12,617 nucleotides of DNA from Candidatus Zhuqueibacterota bacterium. Lineage in GTDB: Bacteria; SM23-31; B21-G16. Numbering within the stretch: position 1 is the first letter of the stretch; each line of letters starts with the position of its first letter. A program made the translations under genes and the position numbers. The notes under the pieces were generated by a model. The model saw only the letters and a program-made list of their open reading frames with translations, ran no database searches and was not told where the DNA came from. Below are positions 1 to 7,152 of this stretch, one piece after another. Location of the stretch: NCBI GenBank assembly GCA_003644825.1, contig QNDJ01000014.1, positions 1 through 12,617 of the forward strand. The letters are read 5' to 3'.

Positions 1-84
1 ATGTATCATAGTATCCACGATGAAGAAAAAGTCGTTACTCTTATCTTTAACACAAAAGCAAAATTGAGATTCTCGTTAGAATAG
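1..84 (+). CDS. Possible 3' end of an upstream gene (partial)
   Basis: Frame 1 is open from the first base of the window to a TAG at 82-84 and encodes 27 residues ending in KAKLRFSLE. It could be the C-terminus of a gene entering from the left; the ATG at position 1 may be only an internal methionine. No family is recognisable from so short a tail. A second frame (starting at base 2) is also open for 21 codons, so the choice of frame is not certain. It is followed by about 180 nt of AT-rich non-coding DNA. Confidence 0.35.
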   Translation: MYHSIHDEEKVVTLIFNTKAKLRFSLE

Positions 85-183
85 TAAATCTATTATCAAT
101 GAACAATTTTTGCCAAAGTTAAAATATATTAAACAATATAACCAGGATAATCTTAAAAGATGATAACAATATTAATTTAAAAT

Positions 184-212
184 TTGTAATTTTGCTCAAT
201 AATAATTATATT
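184..212 (+). promoter_or_regulatory. Putative sigma-70 promoter of the S41 protease gene
   Basis: A -35 like TTGTAA (184-189) is separated by exactly 17 nt from a -10 like TATATT (207-212), about 50 nt before the ATG at 265. The region is very AT-rich, so chance matches are likely; this is the best-spaced pair seen between 85 and 264. Confidence 0.4.
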
Positions 213-264
213 TGGAAAATTGAAAATTTAAAAGCGTAAATTAAAATAAAAAAGGAGTTTGTTG

Positions 265-1866
265 ATGTTAAAGAGAAAATGTTCTTATTTGCTTGTTCTG
301 GCTTTTGTTCTGGTAATTATTGCATTTATTGGTCTGGAAAATGGTTATATAAAAGCTCAGACTGATAATATATATATGAAAATTAAAGTAATAGGTGAAA
401 TTCTTAATGCTGTAAGAAACAATTATGTTGAAAAAGTAGATTCAAATAAATTGCTGGAAAAAGCCATAAATGGAATGCTTGAAGGCCTTGACCCCCATAC
501 TGTTTATGTTCCACCGGAAAGATTCACAAGAATGAGAGATAATTTTGCTGGATATGGAGGAATCGGGATTTCCTTTCTCATTGTGAGAAATAAAATAACA
601 GTAATGAGTGTTATGGAGCACGGTCCTTCAAAAAAGGTTGGTATAGAACCAGGTGATAGAATTATCAAGATTAATGGAGAATCTGCTATTGGCATAAAAA
701 TTGAAGATGTCCCTAAAAAACTCAAAGGAATCCCGGGCACAAAGGTCACTGTTACCATTGAAAGAGAAGGTTGGGATAAACCGAGGGATTTTGTTATTAC
801 CAGAGCCCATGTCGATGTTGAATCTGTGCAAACAGCATATATGATAGGAGATGATATAGGCTATATTAAACTGAATAAATTTTCCAGCACAACCGCTGAA
901 GAACTTGAAAAAGCACTGAACAAATTAGAAAAACAGGGAATGAAAAAACTTCTGTTTGACCTAAGAAACAATACCGGTGGATATCTAAACGAGGCTGTTG
1001 CCGTTGCAGACAAATTTCTTTCAGGAAATAAAAAAATCGTTTACACCAGAGGCAGAATCAGAAGCTCTAATCGAGAAGAATACTCTACTGATGCGGCAAC
1101 TCATGAGAAATTCCCTTTAATAATTTTAATAAACAGGAATACAGCCAGTGCCTCTGAAATAGTTTCTGGTGCTGTACAGGACTGGGATAGAGGACTTATT
1201 GTCGGTGAAACAAGTTTCGGTAAAGGACTGGTTCAAACTCAAATTAAATTGAGTAACGGTGGAGCTCTTCTATTAACCACAGCTAAATATTTTACACCAA
1301 GTGGAAGACTCATTCAACGACCTTATAAAAACAAAACAAGAGAACAATATAGAAGAGAAGCATACAACGATTCCCTCAGAAATGCTCTAATCCTAAAAGA
1401 GAAAAGACCAATGTTTAAAACAAATGGTGGAAGAGTTGTTTATGGTGGTGGTGGAATTACACCGGATGTTTTTATACCAGCCAGTAATGACACTGTATCA
1501 TTTTTCTTAAGAAATCTTCTTTCATCCAATGATATACCAATACAAACTTATGCTGATAAATATGCAGCTAAGTATAAAAATTTATGGATAGATGCTGATA
1601 CATTTATTAAAGAATTCAAACTCATTGACCGGATTCTAAACGAATTCAAAGAAACACTCAATGAAATTAACTATAAGTTTGACGAAAAAACGCTTCAAAC
1701 CTATAGAGAAGAACTGGAATTCTGGCTCAAATCCGAAATTGCATACCAGTTATGGGGTAATTACGGTAAACAAAAAGTATTCAATGCAGATGATATACAG
1801 CTAAAAAAATCTCTAAAATTGTTCGATAAAGCTAAGGAACTTATGATTAAATACGGATATAAATAA
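265..1866 (+). CDS. S41 family carboxy-terminal processing peptidase (CtpA-like)
   Basis: This is a periplasmic or cell-surface serine protease of the CtpA/Prc family, which trims or degrades proteins from their C-terminal ends. The 533-residue product starts with a short basic segment and one hydrophobic helix (about residues 8-24), a signal peptide or membrane anchor. A PDZ domain follows (about 95-175, with GGIGIS and a GDRI-IKING stretch). The S41 catalytic core holds the expected Ser-Lys dyad: Ser295 in TASASEI and Lys320 in FGKGLVQ, 25 residues apart as in other members. A C-terminal tail of about 150 residues is predicted helical. The ATG at 265 is chosen over two upstream TTG codons because AAGGAG (252-257) lies 7 nt before it. 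It ends 3 nt from the convergent gene on the other strand. The natural substrate cannot be read from the sequence. Confidence 0.93.
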   Translation: MLKRKCSYLLVLAFVLVIIAFIGLENGYIKAQTDNIYMKIKVIGEILNAVRNNYVEKVDSNKLLEKAINGMLEGLDPHTVYVPPERFTRMRDNFAGYGGIGISFLIVRNKITVMSVMEHGPSKKVGIEPGDRIIKINGESAIGIKIEDVPKKLKGIPGTKVTVTIEREGWDKPRDFVITRAHVDVESVQTAYMIGDDIGYIKLNKFSSTTAEELEKALNKLEKQGMKKLLFDLRNNTGGYLNEAVAVADKFLSGNKKIVYTRGRIRSSNREEYSTDAATHEKFPLIILINRNTASASEIVSGAVQDWDRGLIVGETSFGKGLVQTQIKLSNGGALLLTTAKYFTPSGRLIQRPYKNKTREQYRREAYNDSLRNALILKEKRPMFKTNGGRVVYGGGGITPDVFIPASNDTVSFFLRNLLSSNDIPIQTYADKYAAKYKNLWIDADTFIKEFKLIDRILNEFKETLNEINYKFDEKTLQTYREELEFWLKSEIAYQLWGNYGKQKVFNADDIQLKKSLKLFDKAKELMIKYGYK

Positions 1867-1869
1867 AAA

Positions 1870-2460
1870 CTATTTTTTGTTCAAAAAATCTGTAATATCT
1901 TTTCCACCAGCGAAATCATCAAGCATTTGCAGGACTTTTTCTTTTGTTTTCTGAACAATTTCAGGTAAAGAACCACCGATAATATTTTCTACATCTTTAT
2001 ATGCTTGATTAATAATTTTTTTTACCCGATCAACAAATACTTCAGGGTCTTCACCATCATACCTTGAGAAAAAAATATTTAAAATTCTTCTTGCTGTATT
2101 TTCAACATTAAAATATTCAGGAATTTTACCCTGTTGAATCTCTTTTAGAGCTTCTGGATTTTTCTCAAAAAATCTGGCAAGAAGCTGTTTTGTTTGCTCT
2201 AAAATTTCATTTTTAATCTTTTCTTTCTGACTGAAAATAAGAGATGGTGTGATGTCTTTTTTATTGATGGGTTTTTCAATCTGGTCAGAGTTTTTCTCTT
2301 TTCTATAAGTTTTGTATTGAAACCTGATATCAATTTTTTCATATCTATAACTTATAGATATTTCTGAACCAGTTGATTTACTTTCTTTTAATTGGGGTCT
2401 TCTGTTAAGTTCATTGTAGTTTTGCATCTCCTGATAGGGTCTGACCTGTGAAATATTCAT
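1870..2460 (-). CDS. DUF5610-like hypothetical protein
   Basis: A 196-residue soluble protein without signal peptide or membrane helix. Residues 1-75 are polar and probably disordered. Residues about 80-190 look helical, with a stretch RYDGEDPEVFVDRVKKI followed by INQAYKD and IIGGSLPEIV. That pattern resembles the DUF5610 domain, whose function is not established; I make this assignment from memory of the pattern, so it is tentative. The ATG at 2460 follows a perfect AAGGAGG about 6 nt upstream on the minus strand and an extended -10 promoter, so the gene is very likely real and expressed as a single unit. It converges with the S41 protease gene, leaving 3 nt between stops. The similar AT-rich composition gives no sign of recent transfer. 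Confidence 0.8.
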   Translation of the reverse strand: MNISQVRPYQEMQNYNELNRRPQLKESKSTGSEISISYRYEKIDIRFQYKTYRKEKNSDQIEKPINKKDITPSLIFSQKEKIKNEILEQTKQLLARFFEKNPEALKEIQQGKIPEYFNVENTARRILNIFFSRYDGEDPEVFVDRVKKIINQAYKDVENIIGGSLPEIVQKTKEKVLQMLDDFAGGKDITDFLNKK

Positions 2461-2484
2461 AAAAATTCCTCCTTGAATTTAATG

Positions 2485-2493
2485 AGTATAACA
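2485..2493 (-). promoter_or_regulatory. Extended -10 promoter for the DUF5610-like gene
   Basis: On the minus strand TGT immediately precedes TATACT, an extended -10 element (TGn-TATAMT type). The predicted start would give a leader of roughly 18 nt that contains the AAGGAGG site. No good -35 is visible. A dyad CAGT-GA-ACTG (2500-2509) sits just upstream, where an operator could act. Confidence 0.4.
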
Positions 2494-2532
2494 AATACAC
2501 AGTGAACTGCCCGGGATGTAAATAAATGGAAT

Positions 2533-2552
2533 CCTTTCCTGAAAAGGAAGGG
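2533..2552. repeat. Inverted repeat / GAAA-loop hairpin
   Basis: CCTTTCCT (2533-2540) pairs with AGGAAGGG (2545-2552) around a GAAA loop, giving an 8-bp stem with one G:U pair in the plus-strand transcript. It stands out in an otherwise AT-rich stretch between the divergent genes. It is not followed by a clean U-run on either strand, so it is not a convincing intrinsic terminator. A role in the leader of the downstream small gene is possible. Confidence 0.45.
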
Positions 2553-2697
2553 AAATTGTTTCTCTATTTAATTTTCGTCATTTCTCAAAAATAAGTTTAA
2601 TTTTAAATACTCCATAATTAGGAGAAAATCTAAAGAAAAACTGAAATTGTGTCGATTTTTAAGTGAGGAAGTAAATTTCCAAAAGGAGGTGGTAACT

Positions 2698-2880
2698 TTG
2701 TATGATTTAAGCGAAATTTTATTTCCTTACAGGGTTACAAGAATTAAACCAGACTTCAATCGATTCAGGAATAATAAAAGAAACAAAGAAAAAAATTTCA
2801 AGGAAAAACTGAATAAAGAAATCGAAAAAGAAATAAAACAGAACAAAAACACTGAAAAGAAGATCAGTTTGATGGCATAA
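2698..2880 (+). CDS. Small charged hypothetical protein (60 aa)
   Basis: I do not recognise this protein. It begins YDLSEILFPYRV, a short amphipathic or hydrophobic head. The remainder (about residues 20-56) is extremely rich in Lys, Asn and Glu and is probably a helical, basic, soluble or disordered tail. The frame is open from a TTG at 2647, but a textbook AAAGGAGGTGGT site (2682-2693) points to the TTG at 2698, about 8 nt after AGGAGG. An ATG at 2702 is out of frame and stops at once. The strong ribosome binding site is the main reason to believe in the gene. It ends 1 nt before the convergent stop of the next gene, and its start region lies about 240 nt from the divergent DUF5610-like gene. 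Confidence 0.6.
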   Translation: MYDLSEILFPYRVTRIKPDFNRFRNNKRNKEKNFKEKLNKEIEKEIKQNKNTEKKISLMA

Positions 2881-2881
2881 T

Positions 2882-3202
2882 CTATTTCCTTTTCTTTCTT
2901 CCACCTATTATAAGAAATATAACAGATAGAAGGCCAACAAATAATACAGCAGCCGGTAAAATTATTCTACGATTGGATAATATATCACTCTGGTTCTTTC
3001 CCTCAGAAAAAACATTTAAAATATAAATTATAATGAAAAACAGAATAATTACAACCATTACCCTGTTATTTCTTCTTCGAATTCTTGAATAATCATCTTC
3101 TTTTCCTGGAACTTTTTGACGGAATAACAACAGTATTCCAAGCACAAAAACAATCAAAAAAACAAGAATTACTATTATTAATGACTCTGTATTTAAAACC
3201 AA
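2882..3202 (-). CDS. Small membrane protein of unknown function
   Basis: The 106-residue product has three hydrophobic stretches (about residues 7-28, 48-65 and 80-100). They are separated by charged loops and followed by a basic tail GGRKKRK, consistent with an integral inner-membrane protein. No family is recognised. The start is uncertain: the longest frame uses a TTG at 3202, with only a weak GGGA upstream, and the next ATG would remove the first membrane segment. A poor promoter match (TTGCTA at 3261-3256 and TATCTT at 3238-3233, 17 nt apart on the minus strand) lies upstream. The gene converges with the 60-residue ORF, with one base between stops. Confidence 0.55.
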   Translation of the reverse strand: MVLNTESLIIVILVFLIVFVLGILLLFRQKVPGKEDDYSRIRRRNNRVMVVIILFFIIIYILNVFSEGKNQSDILSNRRIILPAAVLFVGLLSVIFLIIGGRKKRK

Positions 3203-3277
3203 ATTCCCAACAATAAATAAATATTAATAATAAAGATAATAAACAAAAATATAATTAGCAAAAAATAATATTTTATA

Positions 3278-3306
3278 TTGACAAAATAAAAATATTTAGT
3301 TAGTTT
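3278..3306 (+). promoter_or_regulatory. Putative promoter of the symporter-hisS-fba-pgi operon
   Basis: A perfect -35 TTGACA (3278-3283) is followed after 17 nt by TAGTTT (3301-3306), which matches the -10 consensus at only three positions. It lies about 50 nt before the symporter start in the 156-nt AT-rich gap. No other good promoter is seen before the gene, and the short gaps downstream suggest that it serves all four genes. Confidence 0.45.
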
Positions 3307-3358
3307 TTAAGTTTAATTAATCTAAAAATCGATGAAATGGTAATATTAAGGAGGCTGT

Positions 3359-4789
3359 ATGCAGGAGTTTCTTGATAAGCTGTTGATATTTACCACAAAT
3401 GCAAGAAATTTTATGTGGAGTGAGTGGATGATTGTTCTTCTTGTGGGAACAGGTATTATATTTACATTCTTCACAAAAGGAATTCAGGTAAGAAAGCTGG
3501 GGCTGGCACTAAAATTTGTCCTTAAAGGTGCAAGAAAAAATGAAAAGATTGAAGAAGCTCAGGGTGATATTTCTCCTTTTGCTGCTTTAATGACAGCCCT
3601 TGCAGCCACTGTTGGAAATGGAAATATAGCAGGAGTAGCTGCCGCTATTGCTACAGGTGGTCCAGGTGCTCCATTCTGGATGTGGATTTCAGGATTTTTT
3701 GGAATGGCTACTAAATACGCAGAATGTTTTCTCGGGGTAAAATACAGAAAAGTAGCTGAAGATGGCAGTATGTCCGGTGGACCTATGTACTACTGCAGAT
3801 ATGGATTAAAAAATAAAACCTTTGCTAAAATCCTCGGGATGACCTTTGCTATCTGCGGAGCTATGACCGCACTCTTCGGAACAGGAAATATGATGCAATC
3901 AAATTCTATGGCATTAGCATTCAAAACTCAGTTCAACATACCCACTCTTTTATCATCAATCGTATTAACAGTACTGGTGGGAATGGTTATACTGGGAGGT
4001 ATTAAAAGAATTGGAGCAGTTGCAGAAAAACTCGTACCTGGAATGATTATCATATACCTTTTAGGTGCGATAACTATCCTTCTTGTCAGATTTACACACA
4101 TAGACGATGCAATATTACTCATTGTAAAATCAGCATTTTCATTAAAAGCAGCAGGTGGTGCTGTTATTGGAATGTCCATTAAAAGAACAATCAGTCTTGG
4201 TGTTTCCAGAGGTGTTCTGTCTAATGAAGCAGGACTCGGTTCTGCAGCTATTGCCCAGAGCGCAGCAAAATCTCCTGACCCTGCATACAATGGACTCATC
4301 GGTATGACAGGTGTATTTATTGATACAATAGTTGTAAACACTCTTACAACTCTCACTATTGTTGTAACCGGTCTCTGGATGAAAACACCGTTCGGGGGAA
4401 TCCAGATAGCCCAGGGTGGATTAACAAGTACTGCTTTAACTACAGAAGCATTCAATTCGGTTATTCCCTATGGTGGTATCATAATATCTTTTGCATCTTT
4501 CCTTTTTGGTTATACCACCCTGATTGGATGGTCTTATTATGGAGAACAATGTCTGCAATATATCTTTGGATTAAGAATAGTTTTCCCTTACAGGATTATC
4601 TTTATTATTCTTCTTTTTATAGGTGGAATTTTAACCGGGGAACATCTTAACATAGTCTGGTATACCGGTGAAACATTTAATGCAATAATGGCTTTTCCCA
4701 ATCTTATCGGTCTGTTATTCCTTATGTTTGCTGTAAAAAGGATTACTGACGAATACTACAGAGAAAAAAAATTCGAAAAGGTAGGATAA
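3359..4789 (+). CDS. AGCS family sodium:alanine (amino acid) symporter
   Basis: This is an integral membrane carrier that takes up a small neutral amino acid, typically alanine or glycine, with sodium. The 476-residue length and about 10-11 hydrophobic segments fit the alanine/glycine:cation symporter family. The family signature is present at about residues 100-115, with GGPGAPFWMWISGFFG, preceded by VGNGNIAG. SGGPMYY and the later GVLSNEAGLGSAAIA stretch are also typical. The ATG follows AAGGAGG (3348-3354) by 4 nt. The stop lies 1 nt before the hisS start, so the two are almost certainly cotranscribed. Actual substrate preference cannot be read from the sequence. Confidence 0.93.
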   Translation: MQEFLDKLLIFTTNARNFMWSEWMIVLLVGTGIIFTFFTKGIQVRKLGLALKFVLKGARKNEKIEEAQGDISPFAALMTALAATVGNGNIAGVAAAIATGGPGAPFWMWISGFFGMATKYAECFLGVKYRKVAEDGSMSGGPMYYCRYGLKNKTFAKILGMTFAICGAMTALFGTGNMMQSNSMALAFKTQFNIPTLLSSIVLTVLVGMVILGGIKRIGAVAEKLVPGMIIIYLLGAITILLVRFTHIDDAILLIVKSAFSLKAAGGAVIGMSIKRTISLGVSRGVLSNEAGLGSAAIAQSAAKSPDPAYNGLIGMTGVFIDTIVVNTLTTLTIVVTGLWMKTPFGGIQIAQGGLTSTALTTEAFNSVIPYGGIIISFASFLFGYTTLIGWSYYGEQCLQYIFGLRIVFPYRIIFIILLFIGGILTGEHLNIVWYTGETFNAIMAFPNLIGLLFLMFAVKRITDEYYREKKFEKVG

Positions 4790-4790
4790 T

Positions 4791-6173
4791 ATGTCTAACC
4801 GAAAGATAAAAACATTTGCACCAAAAGGAACAAGAGACTTTTTACCAGTGCAAATGTTTACAAGAAATAAAATTATTAACTTAATAAAAAAAATTTTTGA
4901 AAAATATGGGTATGAACCACTGGAGACACCTTCAATTGAAAGACTTGATGTTCTTACAGGTAAATACGGGGAAGAAGGAGACCAGCTAATATTTAAAATC
5001 TTAAAAAGAGGAACAGGACTGGATAAAGTTGGAGTCGAACTGAAAGAATTCACTGTAACAGATTACAAAGATATAATAGATCTGGGTCTCAAATATGACC
5101 TTACTGTTCCTTTATGCAGAGTAATTGCAATGCATAAAGATAAAATTACTTTCCCCTTCAAACGATACCAGATACAGCCTGTATGGAGGGCAGATAAACC
5201 CCAAAAAGGAAGATATAGAGAATTCTACCAGTGTGATGTGGATGTAGCAGGCAGCTCATCTATGCTTGCCGATTTTGAAATCATATATATGGTATATGAA
5301 ATATTAAAAACTCTCGGGTTCAAAAATTTCCTTATAAGAATTAATAATAGAAAAATCCTGAATGCAATCCTCGAACATTGTAAAATTGAACAAAATAAAA
5401 GCTTTTTTGTTCTTTCAGCAATAGATAAACTTGATAAAATAGGTAAAAAAGGTGTTATTAACGAACTGAAAAAGAAAAATATCAATGAAAAAGTTATTGA
5501 TAACCTGCTTGAAATAATCCTGCTGGAAGGAACTTTTGAACAAAAATTAAACGAACTCGGTCATATATTCAAAGAAAATAAGATCGGAAATGAAGGAATA
5601 GAGGAACTTAAAGAGATTTTCTACTATCTGTCTAAAACAGATATAGATTCGGATTTTTATTCTTTAGATTTATCTCTTTCAAGAGGTTTAGAGTATTACA
5701 CGGGTCCAATTTATGAATCGGTAGTAAAAGAACCTAAAATTGGAAGCCTGACTGGTGGAGGAAGATATGATAAACTTATAGGTATGTTTCTCGGTGAAGA
5801 TGTTCCAGCAACAGGAACATCCTTAGGTATTGAAAGAATAATCGATGTTATGACCGAATTGAATATGATACCTGAAACCAAGACAATTACGAAAGTTCTC
5901 ATAACAACATTTGATGAAAATCTCAAACAGGAAAGTATAAACACAACCTGGAAAATAAGAAATTCTGGAATAAACGCAGAACTTTTTTTTGAACCACTTC
6001 GCCTTAACAAACAGCTTTCCTATGCAAATAAAAAAGGAATACCATTTGTCTGTATTATAGGTCCGGATGAAAAAAAACAAAATAAAGTTAAAGTAAAAAA
6101 TATGAAAACAGGAGAAGAAAAATTAATCGAAAATAACAAAATTGTAGAATTTATTAAATCAATAACTGATTAA
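4791..6173 (+). CDS. hisS: Histidyl-tRNA synthetase, long (Bacteroidetes/eukaryote-like) type
   Basis: This cytoplasmic enzyme charges tRNA-His with histidine. The 460-residue protein shows the class II HisRS pattern in order: KGTRDFLP (12-19), KYDLTVPLCR (101-110), motif 2 with FKRYQIQPVWRAD and GRYREFYQCDVD (123-151), the histidine-specific RGLEYYTGPIYE (298-309), GGGRYDKLIG (322-331), motif 3 GTSLGIERI (342-350) and a C-terminal anticodon-binding domain (about 365-460). It is longer than the roughly 420-residue E. coli type. It carries an insertion-like segment before the DLTVP motif and the QPVWRADKPQKGR sequence typical of Bacteroidetes and eukaryote-like enzymes. It starts 1 nt after the symporter stop and is probably translationally coupled to it; an AGGTAGGA sequence near 4779-4786 serves as ribosome binding site. 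Confidence 0.96.
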   Translation: MSNRKIKTFAPKGTRDFLPVQMFTRNKIINLIKKIFEKYGYEPLETPSIERLDVLTGKYGEEGDQLIFKILKRGTGLDKVGVELKEFTVTDYKDIIDLGLKYDLTVPLCRVIAMHKDKITFPFKRYQIQPVWRADKPQKGRYREFYQCDVDVAGSSSMLADFEIIYMVYEILKTLGFKNFLIRINNRKILNAILEHCKIEQNKSFFVLSAIDKLDKIGKKGVINELKKKNINEKVIDNLLEIILLEGTFEQKLNELGHIFKENKIGNEGIEELKEIFYYLSKTDIDSDFYSLDLSLSRGLEYYTGPIYESVVKEPKIGSLTGGGRYDKLIGMFLGEDVPATGTSLGIERIIDVMTELNMIPETKTITKVLITTFDENLKQESINTTWKIRNSGINAELFFEPLRLNKQLSYANKKGIPFVCIIGPDEKKQNKVKVKNMKTGEEKLIENNKIVEFIKSITD

Positions 6174-6201
6174 ATTTAATAAAAATATACTGGAGAAAAA
6201 A

Positions 6202-7125
6202 ATGCCTATAACGAACAACAAAGAGATTCAACAGACAGCTCAAAGGGGGAAATACGCCGTTGGTGCCTTCAATACAAGCAACCTTGAAATTACTCAGGCT
6301 ATCTTAGAAGCAGCAGAAGAGAAAAAATCTCCTGTTATAATTGCCACATCACAGAGTGCAATTAAATATGCAGGAATTGATACCCTCTATCAGATTTTTA
6401 AGACCCTTGCAGAGAAAGTATCCATTCCTGTAAGCCTGCATCTTGACCATGGCACCGATTTCGATATAATAATTAGCTATATAAGAAATGGCTGGACTTC
6501 AATAATGTATGATGGCTCCCATGAGCCTTTTGAGAAAAATGTTGAGAACACAAGAAAAATTGTAGAAATCGCTCATTCAGTTGGAATCTCTGTTGAGGCT
6601 GAACTCGGTAGGCTTGTAGGTGTGGAGGATGAAATTTCAGTAAGTGAAAAAGAAGGAGCTTTTACTGACCCTGATGAAGCTGTCCAATTTGTTGAAAAAA
6701 CCGGGTGTGATACCCTTGCCATTGCTATTGGAACGTCCCACGGAGCTTATAAGTTTAAAGGAGAACCAAAGCTCGATTTCGACAGGCTAAAAGAAATAAA
6801 AACTAAAGTTAACATCCCTTTAGTATTACACGGAGCTTCAAGTGTTATCCCTGAAGTTCTATCCAGGGCAAGAAATTATGGTGCTGAACTAAAAGATGCT
6901 AAAGGAGTACCGGCTGAAGATATAAGAACTGCTGTCTCTCTCGGTATAACCAAAGTAAATATAGATACAGACCTGCGGCTTGCTTTTACTGCATCTATTC
7001 GCGAATTCCTTACTGAAAAACCTGAAGTTTTTGACCCGAGAAAAATCCTTTCTGCCGGTAAAAAAGGAATGAAAGATGTTATATCGAAAAAAATAGAACT
7101 TCTGGGTTCTGAAGGAAAAGCTTAA
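6202..7125 (+). CDS. fba: Class II fructose-bisphosphate aldolase
   Basis: This zinc-dependent enzyme reversibly cleaves fructose 1,6-bisphosphate into dihydroxyacetone phosphate and glyceraldehyde 3-phosphate in glycolysis and gluconeogenesis. The 307-residue length fits the class IIB group. The catalytic and metal site is visible: Asp82-His83 in HLDHG, the VEAELG segment with its acidic residues, His180 in TSHGAY and His210 in LHGASS, followed by the phosphate-binding KVNIDTD motif. A GGAG site at 6192-6195 precedes the ATG. The gene follows hisS after 28 nt and precedes pgi by 27 nt, so two sugar-phosphate enzymes sit together in one transcript. Tagatose-bisphosphate aldolases share this fold, but glycolytic aldolase is the more likely role next to pgi. 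Confidence 0.94.
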   Translation: MPITNNKEIQQTAQRGKYAVGAFNTSNLEITQAILEAAEEKKSPVIIATSQSAIKYAGIDTLYQIFKTLAEKVSIPVSLHLDHGTDFDIIISYIRNGWTSIMYDGSHEPFEKNVENTRKIVEIAHSVGISVEAELGRLVGVEDEISVSEKEGAFTDPDEAVQFVEKTGCDTLAIAIGTSHGAYKFKGEPKLDFDRLKEIKTKVNIPLVLHGASSVIPEVLSRARNYGAELKDAKGVPAEDIRTAVSLGITKVNIDTDLRLAFTASIREFLTEKPEVFDPRKILSAGKKGMKDVISKKIELLGSEGKA

Positions 7126-7152
7126 AATATTAAACAATATACAGGGGTAAAT

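Noticed and set aside
85-264. Possible RNA gene or riboswitch before the S41 protease
   Set aside because: The stretch is AT-rich with no tRNA-like cloverleaf or recognisable conserved riboswitch core; only a promoter-like pair stands out.
1872-1889. Palindrome ATTTTTTG-TT-CAAAAAAT between the S41 protease and DUF5610-like genes as a terminator
   Set aside because: The usable stem is A:T only and lies inside the coding end of the minus-strand gene, so it is too weak to call as an intrinsic terminator.
3928-4455. 175-residue minus-strand open frame inside the symporter gene
   Set aside because: It is a shadow of a well-conserved membrane transporter, with unusual Pro/Ile-rich composition and no start signal.
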